Positions 1-8,521 of a stretch of 64,000 bases of DNA are shown piece after piece (position 1 is the first letter of the stretch; each line of letters begins with the position of its first letter). Both the position numbers and the translations under genes were made by a program. Origin of the DNA: Streptomyces niveus (GTDB lineage: Bacteria > Actinomycetota > Actinomycetes > Streptomycetales > Streptomycetaceae); contig NZ_CP018047.1 of the NCBI RefSeq assembly GCF_002009175.1, positions 1,054,001-1,118,000 of the forward strand, read 5' to 3'. The notes beneath the pieces are model-generated. The model saw only the letters and a list, made by a program, of their open reading frames with translations, was not told where the DNA came from and searched no databases.

Positions 1-834
1 GTGCTGGTACGCGTAGAAGTCCCCGGTCCTGCCGAGCCCGGTCTGCACCTCGTCGGCGATGAGCAGCGCCTTGTGCCGGTGCAGCAACTCCTGCGCCGCC
101 CGCAGGAAGCCGGGCGGCGTCGCGCGCACGCCCTTGCCCTGGATCGGTTCGACGACGAAGCCGGCGACGTCGCCGCGCCTCAACTCCCTTTCCAGTCCGT
201 CGAGATCACCGAGCGCGAGCGCGGTGTCGGGGAGCAGCGGTGCGAATCCGTCACGGAAGCCGGCCTCGCCGTTGACCGAGAGGGAGCCGGTGGTCAGGCC
301 GTGGAAGGCGTGGGAGCAGTAGAGGATTCTGGGCCTGCCGGTGGCGTACCGGGCGAATTTCAGCGCGGTCTCGACGGCTTCGGTACCGCTGTTGCCGAAG
401 AAGACGCGGTCCAGGTGCGGGCTGTGCGTGAGCAGCTTCTCGGCGAGCAGGCCGGGCAGCGGCTGGCAGTCGAAGCGGGTGAGATCGGCGAGCGAGGCGT
501 CGAGGACGTCGTGGAGGGCCTCGCGTACGACGGGGTGGTGCCGGCCGAGGCCCATGACGCCGAAGCCGGCGAGCATGTCGAGGTAGTCATTGCCCTCGGC
601 GTCCCAGAAGTAGGCGCCCTCGGCGCGTTCGTAGACCTTGTCGAAGCCGATGGTCCGCAGCATGCGAGGGAGTTGGTGGTTGAGGTGGGCGGTGTGCAAC
701 TCGTAGCGTTCGCCGCCGCGTTCGGCGAGGAGCTTCGCGAGGTCGAAGCCCTTGCCGCGCGCCTCCGGCTCCCGATGTCCCGCCGCGCGGGGGGCGCCGC
801 CGCGCCCCGTGGCGCTCTCACTGGACTCCGTCAT
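1..834 (-). CDS. hpnO: Hopanoid-pathway class III aminotransferase, C-terminus cut by window edge
   Basis: PLP-dependent class III (ornithine/acetylornithine type) aminotransferase. In hopanoid clusters this family (HpnO) converts ribosylhopane-derived aldehyde to aminobacteriohopanetriol. The visible 278 residues contain the family signatures FFGNSGTEAVE (PLP phosphate contact), CSHAFHG and LLIADEVQTGLGRTG. The PLP-binding lysine lies beyond base 1 and cannot be seen. The ATG at 834 has an excellent GGGAGGAG ribosome site 8 nt upstream. It follows hpnH on the same strand, separated by about 106 nt containing a strong stem-loop, so it may be partly independent of the upstream operon. The assignment to HpnO rests on family plus neighbours. 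Confidence 0.85.
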   Translation of the reverse strand, partial: MTESSESATGRGGAPRAAGHREPEARGKGFDLAKLLAERGGERYELHTAHLNHQLPRMLRTIGFDKVYERAEGAYFWDAEGNDYLDMLAGFGVMGLGRHHPVVREALHDVLDASLADLTRFDCQPLPGLLAEKLLTHSPHLDRVFFGNSGTEAVETALKFARYATGRPRILYCSHAFHGLTTGSLSVNGEAGFRDGFAPLLPDTALALGDLDGLERELRRGDVAGFVVEPIQGKGVRATPPGFLRAAQELLHRHKALLIADEVQTGLGRTGDFYAYQH

Positions 835-875
835 CGTGTGTTCTCCTCCCGGAGCTGTGATCGCCGGTCAGGGCG

Positions 876-914
876 CCGGAAGGACGGCGGCGACGGGCGC
901 CGCCGTCCTTCCGG
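876..914 (-). terminator. 17-bp perfect stem-loop between hpnH and hpnO
   Basis: Arms CCGGAAGGACGGCGGCG and its exact complement flank a 5-nt loop (ACGGG). There is no U-run, as is common in Streptomyces. It lies just after the hpnH stop and before hpnO, so it is an intrinsic terminator or an intercistronic attenuator/processing stem. Confidence 0.6.
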
Positions 915-940
915 TGGCCATGACGTCACGGGCCGCCGGT

Positions 941-1960
941 CTACTTGCTTCCGGAGACCGTCTCGCGAACCGCTCGCAGCGACTCCTTGAGGGAGCCCAT
1001 GGTGGCGAGTACGGCCGTCGGTTCGTAGCCGCAGTGCGCCATGCAGTTGGCGCAGCGCGGGTCCTTGCCCCGGCCGTACTTGTCCCAGTCGGTCTTCTCG
1101 ATCAGTTCCCGGTACGTCGGGACGTACCCGTCGCTCATCAGATAGCAGGGGCGCTGCCAGCCGAAGAGCGAGTAGTTGGGAATGGCCCAGGCCGTGCACG
1201 GGAAGTCGGCCTTGCCCTCCAGGAAGTCCAGGAAGAGCGGGGAGTGGTTCAGCCGCCAGCGGGCTCTGTTGCCGCCGGAGAACGCCTTCTTGAAGAGCTC
1301 CCGCGTCTGGTCGACGCCCAGGAAGTGTTCCTGGTCGGGTGCCTTCTCGTAGGCGTAGGCGGGCGAGATCATCATCTCGTCGACCTTGAGGTCGTCGTTG
1401 AGGTAGTTGAGGACCTCGATGATGGTCTGCGGGGTGTCGGTGTTGAAGAAGGTGGAGTTGGTGGTGACCCGGAAGCCGCGCTTCTTGGCCTCCTTCATCG
1501 CCTCCACGGCCTCGTCGAAGACCCCTTCCTTGGCGACGGACTCGTCGTGCCGGTCACGCAGGCCGTCGATGTGCACGGCGAACGCGAAGTACGGCGACGG
1601 CGTGAACTTGTCCATCTTCTTGCGCATCAGCAGCGCGTTGGTGCAGAGGAAGACGTACTTCTTCTTCGCCACCAACTGCCGGACGATCTCGTCGATCTGA
1701 GGGTGCATCAGCGGCTCGCCGCCGGCGATGGAGACCATCGGCGCCCCTGATTCGAGCACCGCCCCCACCGCTTGCGCCACGGGCATGCGCTGCTTCAGGA
1801 CCCCGGCCGGGTGCTGGATCTTGCCGCAGCCCTCACAGGCGAGATTGCAGGCGAAGAGCGGTTCGAGCTCGACGATGAGTGGGAACTTCTCACGCCTGCG
1901 GAGTTTCTGTTCAACGAGGTACGTCCCGACCCTGATGGTCTGACGGAGCGGCATGGCCAT
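941..1960 (-). CDS. hpnH: Radical SAM adenosyl-hopene transferase HpnH
   Basis: Adds the 5'-deoxyadenosyl group of SAM to diploptene to make adenosylhopane, the first step of extended hopanoid side-chain synthesis. It is 339 aa. The radical-SAM cysteines sit at about residues 38, 42 and 45 in CNLACEGC (C-x3-C-x2-C), followed by the SIAGGEPL motif. A C-terminal cysteine cluster CANCMAHCGYEP is typical of HpnH. The ATG at 1960 sits 5 nt from an AGGAGGTG site made from the last codons and stop of hpnG, so translation is probably coupled. A second in-frame ATG lies two codons on. It belongs to the hopanoid operon. Confidence 0.95.
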   Translation of the reverse strand: MAMPLRQTIRVGTYLVEQKLRRREKFPLIVELEPLFACNLACEGCGKIQHPAGVLKQRMPVAQAVGAVLESGAPMVSIAGGEPLMHPQIDEIVRQLVAKKKYVFLCTNALLMRKKMDKFTPSPYFAFAVHIDGLRDRHDESVAKEGVFDEAVEAMKEAKKRGFRVTTNSTFFNTDTPQTIIEVLNYLNDDLKVDEMMISPAYAYEKAPDQEHFLGVDQTRELFKKAFSGGNRARWRLNHSPLFLDFLEGKADFPCTAWAIPNYSLFGWQRPCYLMSDGYVPTYRELIEKTDWDKYGRGKDPRCANCMAHCGYEPTAVLATMGSLKESLRAVRETVSGSK

Positions 1961-1965
1961 CTAGC

Positions 1966-2670
1966 TCACCTCCTGGGGAGCAGCAAAGAACGGTGCCATT
2001 CAAGAAAAGCCGGAATGACGGCACGAAGGACACGGAAAGCCGATATTCCACCGCGAACCGTACCAATTCGGACTAGTTCGTGCTCGGGGGCGTCCACGAC
2101 CACCCGTACGGCGGCAACCGGGCGTGACCCGGCGCTCAGAGCGCTGTGCAGCGTGGCGGCGGACTCCATGTCCACGGCGAGGGCTCCGGTGGCGCGCAGT
2201 CCGGCCCTCTCGGGGCCGCGCACCACATGGTCGGAGCCGGTGAGCGGGCCGGTGTGGACCGTACGTCCGGGCAGCGCCCGGGACAGCGCCTCCACGAGCA
2301 GCGCCGTCCCCGTGCAGGGCGTCGAGCCGTGGGGGCCCCGGGTCTCGTCGGCGACGATCAGGTCCCCGGGGTTCATGCCGGGAGCCAGACCGGCACAGAA
2401 TCCGGACGCGATGACGGCCGCGTCCCTGTTCCGGTCCGTCCCGAGCGCGCGCGCCGTCGCACGCTCGGCGTTCCCCGGGCCCATGCCCGTACGGAGCACG
2501 GTGACCGGCCCGGCGTCAGGTGTCCGGCCACTCGGGCCACTCCTGTCGCTCCGGCCCGCGCGCGTCCTCCGCAGCGCGCTTCGCAGGGCGACCTGCTCGA
2601 TGCCGAGCGCGCAGGCGATCAGCAGCGGGGTGACGGCCGGGCCGCCGGCTCCGTCGGCGGGAGAGTCCAT
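1966..2670 (-). CDS. hpnG: Hopanoid phosphorylase/nucleosidase HpnG
   Basis: Nucleoside phosphorylase-family protein (234 aa) expected to remove adenine from adenosylhopane, giving ribosylhopane (phosphate). The fold motifs visible are the early TGMGPGNAERAT loop, ASGFCAGL, and VDMESAA, the ribose-binding ME motif common to MTA/SAH nucleosidase relatives. The ATG at 2670 overlaps the shc stop by one base (TGATG). Its own stop forms part of the hpnH ribosome-binding site. It belongs to the hopanoid operon; the product is in line with the neighbours on both sides. Confidence 0.9.
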   Translation of the reverse strand: MDSPADGAGGPAVTPLLIACALGIEQVALRSALRRTRAGRSDRSGPSGRTPDAGPVTVLRTGMGPGNAERATARALGTDRNRDAAVIASGFCAGLAPGMNPGDLIVADETRGPHGSTPCTGTALLVEALSRALPGRTVHTGPLTGSDHVVRGPERAGLRATGALAVDMESAATLHSALSAGSRPVAAVRVVVDAPEHELVRIGTVRGGISAFRVLRAVIPAFLEWHRSLLLPRR

Positions 2671-4757
2671 CAGGCCCCCTTGCGGCTGTCCGCCCGGCCG
2701 TCCGCCGTCCGGGTGTCCGGCCGGCGCTCCCTGACGCTCCTCGTGCGGCCGTCGGCCGGCCGCTCGGCGCGGGCCGGCGTACGGTCCAGACGCGGTTCCC
2801 CGTTGACGTACCTGCCGAGCGCCGTGAGCGGGAACACCTGCCGGTAGAGGTGGTAGTTGATGGAGAAGTCCCACGGGAACCCGGTGCCGGTGAAGTACGG
2901 CTCGTCCCAGGAGCCGTCCTCCCGCTGGGCCGCCGCGAGCCAGGCCACGCCCCGTTCGACGGCCGGTGTCTCGCGCCGCCCGGCGGCGAGCAGCGCGAGC
3001 AGCGCCCACGCGGTCTGCGAGGGGGTCGACGAGCCGTGCCCGATCCACTTCTCCTCGCGGTACGAGCGCAGGTCCTCGCCCCAGCCTCCGTCGTCGTTCT
3101 GCACGGATTCGAGCCAGCCGACGGCGCGGCGGATCGCGGGGTGGCCGGCCGGAATCCCGGCCACGACGAGCGCCGGTACTGCGGACCCGGTCCCGTACAC
3201 GTAGTTGACGCCCCAGCGGCCGAACCAGGAGCCGTCGGCCTCCTGTTCGGTGAGCAGCCACTCGATGCCGCGCCGGGTGTCGGGATGATGGGCCAGGCCC
3301 TCGTACGCCAGCATCTCCACGACATGCGCGGTGACGTCGGCCGACGGCGGGTCGATGACCTCGCCGAAGTCGCAGAACGGCAGCCGGTTGGGGAACGGGC
3401 TGACGTTGTCGGCGTCGAAGGCGCCCCAGGCGCCGTTCCTCGACTGCATGCCGAGCGTCCAGCGCGCGCCGCGCTCGACGGCCGTGTCCAGGCGAGCGGT
3501 GTCGGGGTGGCTGACCCGGCGCAGGGCGAGGATGACCTCGGCGGTGTCGTCGATGTCGGGGTAGTTGTCGTTGTGGAACTCGAACGCCCAGCCGCCGGGG
3601 GCGAGTCCCGGCCGGCGCACGGCCCAGTCACCGGGGCGCACGATCTGCTCGTCCAGCATCCACCCGGCCGCCTTGACGAGCGCGGGGTGGTCCGGGCTCA
3701 GTCCGGCGTCGGCCAGGGCGATCGTGGCCAGGCAGGTGTCCCAGACCGGGGACTGGCAGGCCTCGATCATGCGCGAGCCGTCCTCGCGCCAGACGGCGAA
3801 CCGGTCGAGCGATTCGAGTCCTGCGCGCATGACCGGGTGCCGGAGGTCGTAGCCGAGCAGATGCAGGGCGATCACCGAGTAGACGGCCGGGGGCTGGATG
3901 CCGCCCCAGCAGCCGTCGTTCTCCTGGCGTTCGACGATCCAGCGGGCCGCCGCGTTCATCGCCGTCCGGCGAACCACGCGCGGAGCGACCTTGTGGTAGA
4001 GGTGCAGCGCCTTGTCGATACGCTGGAAGATGCCGTCCCAACTGGTCGCGGCGGCAAGGGGTTTGGCGGGGTTCGGGCGGCTCACGTCGGCGTGCAGCTC
4101 GTCCAGCGCGAAGGGCGCGGGGCGCACGGGCCGCAGGGCCGAGACGATGGTGAGCGGCACGATGGTCTGCCGGGCCCAGCAGCCGAACGAGTAGATGTTC
4201 AGCGGGAACCACTTGGGCAGGAAGATCAGTTCGGGTGGTACCTCGGGCAGGTCGTCCCACTTCCACCAGCCGAAGAGCGCGAGCCAGATCCGGGTGAAGA
4301 CCCGGCTCTCGGCGATACCGCCGTGCTCCCTGATCCAGGCGGCGGCGCGCGCCATGTGCGGGTCGTCGGGTCTGTCCCCGGCGAGGCGCAGCGCGACGTA
4401 TCCCTCGATGGTCGTGGAGAGTTCGCCGGGGCCGCCGTGGAAGGTGGCCCAGGTCCCGTCGGCCCGCTGCTCGCCCCGGATGAACCGGCCGGCGGCCTCG
4501 GTGGTCGCCGCGTCCTGGACTCCGAGGAACTGACGGAGCAGCAGATCCTCGGCGTCCATGGTCACATTGGTCTCCAGGTCGCCCTTCCACCAGCCCTGGG
4601 CGTCCTGCCGGCCGAGCAGATGCTCGACGGATCGTGCGGTGGCACGCCGTGCGGCCTCTCCGATGTCGTCCGTGACGGGAGTGGTGTCGGACGGTTCGCT
4701 CGCAGCGGCAGCATGGGGTCCCACGGCCCCGGTGCTTCCGTCGGTCGTCGCTGTCAT
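2670..4757 (-). CDS. shc: Squalene-hopene cyclase
   Basis: Cyclises squalene to hopene/hopanol; a monotopic membrane enzyme of the terpene cyclase (prenyltransferase-like alpha6-alpha6 barrel) family. It is 695 aa, slightly longer than the usual ~630-680 because of an Ala/Ser/Thr-rich N-terminus and a charged Arg-rich tail (last ~40 residues). The catalytic DxDDTA motif reads DIDDTA at about residues 401-406. Several QW-type repeats are visible, for example QNDDGGWGE and QREDGSWDE. The ATG at 4757 has a GGGGA site. Its stop overlaps hpnG. The tail has no obvious functional motif and may be a lineage-specific extension. Confidence 0.96.
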   Translation of the reverse strand: MTATTDGSTGAVGPHAAAASEPSDTTPVTDDIGEAARRATARSVEHLLGRQDAQGWWKGDLETNVTMDAEDLLLRQFLGVQDAATTEAAGRFIRGEQRADGTWATFHGGPGELSTTIEGYVALRLAGDRPDDPHMARAAAWIREHGGIAESRVFTRIWLALFGWWKWDDLPEVPPELIFLPKWFPLNIYSFGCWARQTIVPLTIVSALRPVRPAPFALDELHADVSRPNPAKPLAAATSWDGIFQRIDKALHLYHKVAPRVVRRTAMNAAARWIVERQENDGCWGGIQPPAVYSVIALHLLGYDLRHPVMRAGLESLDRFAVWREDGSRMIEACQSPVWDTCLATIALADAGLSPDHPALVKAAGWMLDEQIVRPGDWAVRRPGLAPGGWAFEFHNDNYPDIDDTAEVILALRRVSHPDTARLDTAVERGARWTLGMQSRNGAWGAFDADNVSPFPNRLPFCDFGEVIDPPSADVTAHVVEMLAYEGLAHHPDTRRGIEWLLTEQEADGSWFGRWGVNYVYGTGSAVPALVVAGIPAGHPAIRRAVGWLESVQNDDGGWGEDLRSYREEKWIGHGSSTPSQTAWALLALLAAGRRETPAVERGVAWLAAAQREDGSWDEPYFTGTGFPWDFSINYHLYRQVFPLTALGRYVNGEPRLDRTPARAERPADGRTRSVRERRPDTRTADGRADSRKGA

Positions 4758-4805
4758 GGCTTCCCCTTACGTGCAGTTGGTCCTCTGCTGTGCTGGGGTC
4801 TCCGT

Positions 4806-4837
4806 CGTCCGGCGGATCGGTGACGACCCGCCGGACG
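4806..4837 (-). other. Intercistronic stem-loop upstream of shc
   Basis: Arms CGTCCGGCGG and CCGCCGGACG (10 bp, perfect) with a 12-nt loop lie in the 146-nt gap between the prenyl diphosphate synthase gene and shc. This is the widest gap between hpnC and shc. It may modulate read-through or mRNA stability; there is no U-tract. Confidence 0.4.
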
Positions 4838-4903
4838 GCGACTACGGAGGCTTGTGGTGCGGTCAGCCTCCGGTGAGCGTGGATATGCGAATGGCGATGG
4901 TGA

Positions 4904-6046
4904 TCATCTCTTCCGTACGACGACGAAGTCCGCGAGCGCGGTGAGCTGCGCGCGGACGTGTTCGGGCATGTCGACCCGGCTCAGGGCCTCGATGGCGACG
5001 GTGTGCTGCCTGCGGGCCTCCTGGGAGGTCCACTCGCGGCCGCCCGCCTCGTCGATGAGTGCGGCCCTGGTCGCGAACTCCTCCTCCGAGAAGCTGTCGA
5101 AGTCGTTGCTCTTGGCGTCGGCGGCCAGGAGTTCGGCGAGTTGTTCCGACGCCGGGCCTCCCGCGGCGAGCGCGGCGACGACGGGCAGGGACTTCTTGCG
5201 CTGCCGCAGATCGCTCCATGTCTGCTTGCCGGTGGCCTCGGGGTCGCCCCAGATGCCGAGGAGATCGTCGACGGCCTGGAAGGCGAGGCCGAGGTGGTGG
5301 CCGTACGACTCCAGGATGTCGGCCGTCCGGTCGTCGGCGCCGCCGAGGACGGCGCCGATGGAGACGGCGCAGGCGAGCAGCGCGCCCGTCTTGTTGCCCT
5401 CCATCTCCAGGCACTCCTCGACCGTGACCCGCTCGCGGTGCTCGAAGGAGATGTCCTGCGCCTGGCCGTCGATCAGTTTGCGGCTGGCGGTGGTGAGGCG
5501 GCGGGCGGCCCGGCCGGCCTCGACGGTGCCGATCTCCAGCAGGACCTCGTTGGCGAGCGCGAAGAGCGCGTCGCCGACGAGGATCGCCTGGGCGGGGCCG
5601 TGCACCTTCCAGACGGTGTCGCGGTGGCGGCGCTGTTCGTCGCCGTCCATCAGGTCGTCGTGCAGCAGCGAGAAGTTGTGCACCAGTTCCACGGCGACGG
5701 CGCCGGGGACGCCCGTCTCGGGCGCCGATCCCGCCGCCTCGGCGGACAGCAGGGAGAGCGCGGGCCGTACCGCCTTGCCCCCGTCGCCGTCGGCGGGCCG
5801 GCCCTCGGCGTCGATCCAGCCGAAGTGGTAGGCGGCGACGGTGTCCATCGGCGGGGCGAGCCGGCCGACGGCTGCCCGCAGTACGGGGGTTGACAGGGCA
5901 CGGCCGCGCTCCAGCAGAGCGAAGACGTCCGCGGTGTCGACAGGCGGATGGGCCGGGGGCACAGTCGGCACGCTCTCTCCTCTATTAGCAGTACTCATGG
6001 GTCCCGTACGTGCCGTCGCCGTACTCGTTCTTCGCGCGCCCGTCAT
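4904..6046 (-). CDS. Polyprenyl (farnesyl-type) diphosphate synthase
   Basis: Trans-prenyltransferase, ~380 aa, making the FPP used by HpnCDE for squalene. The first Asp-rich motif DDLMD lies at about residues 130-134, with the aromatic Phe five positions upstream (NFSLLHDD), which fits C15-limited chain length. The second motif is DDLLGIWGD, where Gly replaces the final Asp of a strict DDxxD, a form common in actinobacterial enzymes. I chose the ATG at 6046 because AGGA lies 7 nt upstream and it is only 15 nt past the hpnE stop. An internal ATG at 5998 has a poorer site. Product chain length is inferred, not proven. Confidence 0.9.
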   Translation of the reverse strand: MTGARRTSTATARTGPMSTANRGESVPTVPPAHPPVDTADVFALLERGRALSTPVLRAAVGRLAPPMDTVAAYHFGWIDAEGRPADGDGGKAVRPALSLLSAEAAGSAPETGVPGAVAVELVHNFSLLHDDLMDGDEQRRHRDTVWKVHGPAQAILVGDALFALANEVLLEIGTVEAGRAARRLTTASRKLIDGQAQDISFEHRERVTVEECLEMEGNKTGALLACAVSIGAVLGGADDRTADILESYGHHLGLAFQAVDDLLGIWGDPEATGKQTWSDLRQRKKSLPVVAALAAGGPASEQLAELLAADAKSNDFDSFSEEEFATRAALIDEAGGREWTSQEARRQHTVAIEALSRVDMPEHVRAQLTALADFVVVRKR

Positions 6047-6060
6047 GGCGGCGTCCTGTC

Positions 6061-7449
6061 TCACGCGGCCTCCCGGAGCGGATGCAGGTGGGTGCGGCCG
6101 AGTTCGGACAGGGCCTCTCCCGCCGCGCTGAAACCGCTGCGGACCGCGCCTTCCATCGTCGCGGGCCAGCCGGTCGCGGTCCACGCGCCCGCCAGGAAGA
6201 GGCCGGCGGCCCGGGTGCGGGCGGCGGGGCGCAGACGCCCCACGCCGGGTGTCGGGGCGAAGGTGGCCGTCCGCTCGCGTGTCACGAAGAAGTCCCGCAC
6301 CTCGGCGCTTCTCGCCGCCGGGAGGAGACGTTTCAGCTCGGGCAGGTAGCGCTCGCGCAGTTCGGCGACGGGCAGGTCGATCTCGTCCGCGACGGCCGAC
6401 TGCGACAGCGCCACGTACTGCCCCTGCTTCAGACCCGAGGCGTCGGTGCGGTCGAAGACCCACTGCACGGGGGTGCCGATCGCGGCGAAGAAGGGTCGGC
6501 GCAGCACCTGGCGGTCGTAGACGACATGCACGTTGAGGATCGGCGACGTGCCGATGTCGAGGAGCCGGCCGGGCTGGTCGAGCGCGCCGTCCGGGAGCAG
6601 CGCGTGCGTCTCGCGCTGCGGTACGGCGAGGATCACCGTGTCCGCCTCGATGCGCTCGCCCGGTACGTCGACGCTCCAGCGTCCGTCCCCGGTGCGGGCC
6701 ACGGCCGTGACGCGGGTGCGCAGTTCGGTGCGTACGCCCGCGGAGTCAAGTGCCTTGCGGGAGAGCGTGTCGTGCAGTTCGCCCAGCGGCACCCGCGCCC
6801 AGCCGATGTCGGCCGCGCCGCGCTCGGAGAGCAGCCCGGTCTTGAAGACCATCGCGGCCAGGCCCATGGAGGCCTGTTCGGCGCGGACGTTGAGGGTGGC
6901 GACGCAGACGAGGTTCCACAGGGCCTCGACGGCGCGCGCCGACTGGCCGTGCCGGCGGAGCCAGGTCGCGAAGTCGATGCCGTCGAGCGCCGGGTCGGCG
7001 GGGTCGAGCGCCTTGAGGGCGAGCGCGGCGCGTCCTACGGACGCCTTCTCGGCGAGCGAGAGGTGCGGGTAGGCGGCGAGCCCGCCGGCGAGGTGCAGCG
7101 GTACGGGCAGGGCGTCGCGGCGCAGCCGTCCGACGCGGGGCCGGTCCGGGCGCCCCACGTCCAGTACGGGGATGTCGAGCCGGTCCTGGACGGGCGCGAG
7201 GGCGGCGCCGTCGATGCGGTCGAGCAGCCAGCGGTAGGCGGTGCAGCAGCGCAGGTACACATGCTGGCCGTTGTCGACGGTCAACTCGCCGCGGGTGAAG
7301 GAGAAAGCGAGACCGCCGAGGCGGGGGCGGCCTTCGACGAGCGTGACGCGTACTCCGGCGTCGGCGAGCTGGAGTGCGGCGGTGACCCCGGCGATGCCGC
7401 CGCCGACGACGACCGCGTGGCGGGAGCCGGTGCTGTCCGTTGTCGTCAT
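6061..7449 (-). CDS. hpnE: Hydroxysqualene dehydroxylase HpnE (FAD-dependent)
   Basis: Flavin amine-oxidase/phytoene-desaturase family protein (462 aa) that reduces hydroxysqualene to squalene as the last step of the HpnCDE route. The N-terminal Rossmann motif HAVVVGGGIAGVTAA is at about residues 11-25, followed by an LVEGRPRLGGLAFS adenine/FAD contact region. The C-terminal LFLAGAWTATGWPATMEGA signature is typical of this oxidoreductase family. The ATG at 7449 overlaps the preceding 42-aa ORF stop (ATGA) and has a GGGGAGGG site. It is the third enzyme of the squalene module. Confidence 0.93.
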   Translation of the reverse strand: MTTTDSTGSRHAVVVGGGIAGVTAALQLADAGVRVTLVEGRPRLGGLAFSFTRGELTVDNGQHVYLRCCTAYRWLLDRIDGAALAPVQDRLDIPVLDVGRPDRPRVGRLRRDALPVPLHLAGGLAAYPHLSLAEKASVGRAALALKALDPADPALDGIDFATWLRRHGQSARAVEALWNLVCVATLNVRAEQASMGLAAMVFKTGLLSERGAADIGWARVPLGELHDTLSRKALDSAGVRTELRTRVTAVARTGDGRWSVDVPGERIEADTVILAVPQRETHALLPDGALDQPGRLLDIGTSPILNVHVVYDRQVLRRPFFAAIGTPVQWVFDRTDASGLKQGQYVALSQSAVADEIDLPVAELRERYLPELKRLLPAARSAEVRDFFVTRERTATFAPTPGVGRLRPAARTRAAGLFLAGAWTATGWPATMEGAVRSGFSAAGEALSELGRTHLHPLREAA

Positions 7450-7574
7450 GCGCCCTCCCCCCGGGCTGTCGCAGTCAGGGACGCGTCCGCCGCCCGGAGG
7501 GTTGTCCGTGCGGCCGTGGTGTCGATGACCACGCGCGGGAAGGCGCGGGTGCCGGTGCCCTGCGGGAGTGTCAC
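7446..7574 (-). CDS. 42-aa translationally coupled small protein between hpnD and hpnE (DUF6380-like)
   Basis: A GTG-initiated ORF whose start overlaps the hpnD stop (GTGA, 7574-7571) and whose stop overlaps the hpnE start (ATGA, 7449-7446). Both junctions are classic 4-nt coupled overlaps, strong evidence that it is translated. The C-terminal half ARTTLRAADASLTATARG resembles small streptomycete proteins I associate with DUF6380, which share an ATLR...ASLTAT core. There is no signal peptide or metal motif. Function is unknown; it could be a small partner of the squalene enzymes or only a coupling bridge. Confidence 0.65.
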   Translation of the reverse strand: MTLPQGTGTRAFPRVVIDTTAARTTLRAADASLTATARGEGA

Positions 7575-8521
7575 GGGCGCCTCCTGACGCTCTGCCGGGA
7601 GATGTTCCTGGCGTCGAGACCGGAGAGGCCGCGCACGGCGACGTACGCCTTCTCGCGTCCCGGCAGTGAGACCCGGCCGCGCAGGACGGCGCCGGGGTCG
7701 CGTTCGATGCGGTCGAGCAGTCGGCGGTAGATACCCGCCATGGCGGCGACGCAGGCACCGCTGCGCCGGTCGAGCATGGGCAGCAGCCGGTAGCCCTCGG
7801 CGAAGAGCGCGCGGGCCCGTCTGACCTCGAAGTGGATGAGCCCGGTGAAGTCGGCGCCGGCGGGCGGGACGGCGGTGTCGAAGCCGGCCGAGCAGCCGAA
7901 CTTGGCGAGGTCGTCGGCGGGCAGGTACGTACGGCCGTTGGCCGCGTCCTCGCGTACGTCGCGCAGGATGTTGGTGAGCTGGAGGGCGAGGCCCAGGGTG
8001 TCGGCGTACTCGGGCGCGCGCTCGGTGCCGGTCGCGGTGGGGTCGGTGCCGAACACGCCGAGCGAGAGTCTGCCGATGGCTCCGGCGACGCAACGGCAGT
8101 AGATCTTGAGGTCGTCCCATGTCTCGTACGTCTCGCCCTTGACGTCCATGAGGACGCCGTCGATCAGTTCGTCGAGCCCGTCTAGCGGGAGGGCGAGGCG
8201 GCGGGTGGCGTCGGAGAGCGCGACGGCGACGGGGTCGGTGTCGTCCTCCTCGACACGGCCCTGTCCGATCCGGGCGAGGAGGGCGCGGGTGTCCTCGAGT
8301 CTCGACTGCTTGGCACCGGGCTCCAGTGTGCCGTCGCCGATGTCGTCGACGCGCCGCGAGAACGCGTAGAGCGCCGACATGGCCTGCCGCTTCTCGGCGG
8401 GCAGCAGCCGGATGCCGTAGGCGAAGTTACGGGCCTGCTGCCCGGTGACGGCCTCACAGTAGCTGTACGCGGCCAGTACCGGCGCCGACACGGGGGTCTG
8501 TTCCTGCACGATCCGGCTCAC
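7571..8521 (-). CDS. hpnD: Presqualene diphosphate synthase HpnD
   Basis: Squalene/phytoene synthase family enzyme (316 aa) that condenses two FPP to presqualene diphosphate. The first aspartate motif is RRVDDIGDG (about residues 57-64) and the second is NILRDVREDAANGRTYLP. The tyrosine-rich helix DLKIYCRCVAGAIG is also typical. The ATG at 8521 overlaps the hpnC stop by 4 nt (ATGA), and the stop overlaps the following 42-aa ORF. It is distinguished from HpnC by retaining both full Asp motifs, including the canonical NxxxDxxxD spacing. Confidence 0.93.
   Translation of the reverse strand: MSRIVQEQTPVSAPVLAAYSYCEAVTGQQARNFAYGIRLLPAEKRQAMSALYAFSRRVDDIGDGTLEPGAKQSRLEDTRALLARIGQGRVEEDDTDPVAVALSDATRRLALPLDGLDELIDGVLMDVKGETYETWDDLKIYCRCVAGAIGRLSLGVFGTDPTATGTERAPEYADTLGLALQLTNILRDVREDAANGRTYLPADDLAKFGCSAGFDTAVPPAGADFTGLIHFEVRRARALFAEGYRLLPMLDRRSGACVAAMAGIYRRLLDRIERDPGAVLRGRVSLPGREKAYVAVRGLSGLDARNISRQSVRRRP

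Noticed and set aside
2850..4823. Long plus-strand open frame (657 codons) antisense to shc
   Set aside because: It is the high-GC mirror of a well-conserved cyclase gene, has no recognisable motif or ribosome site, and its composition follows the sense gene.
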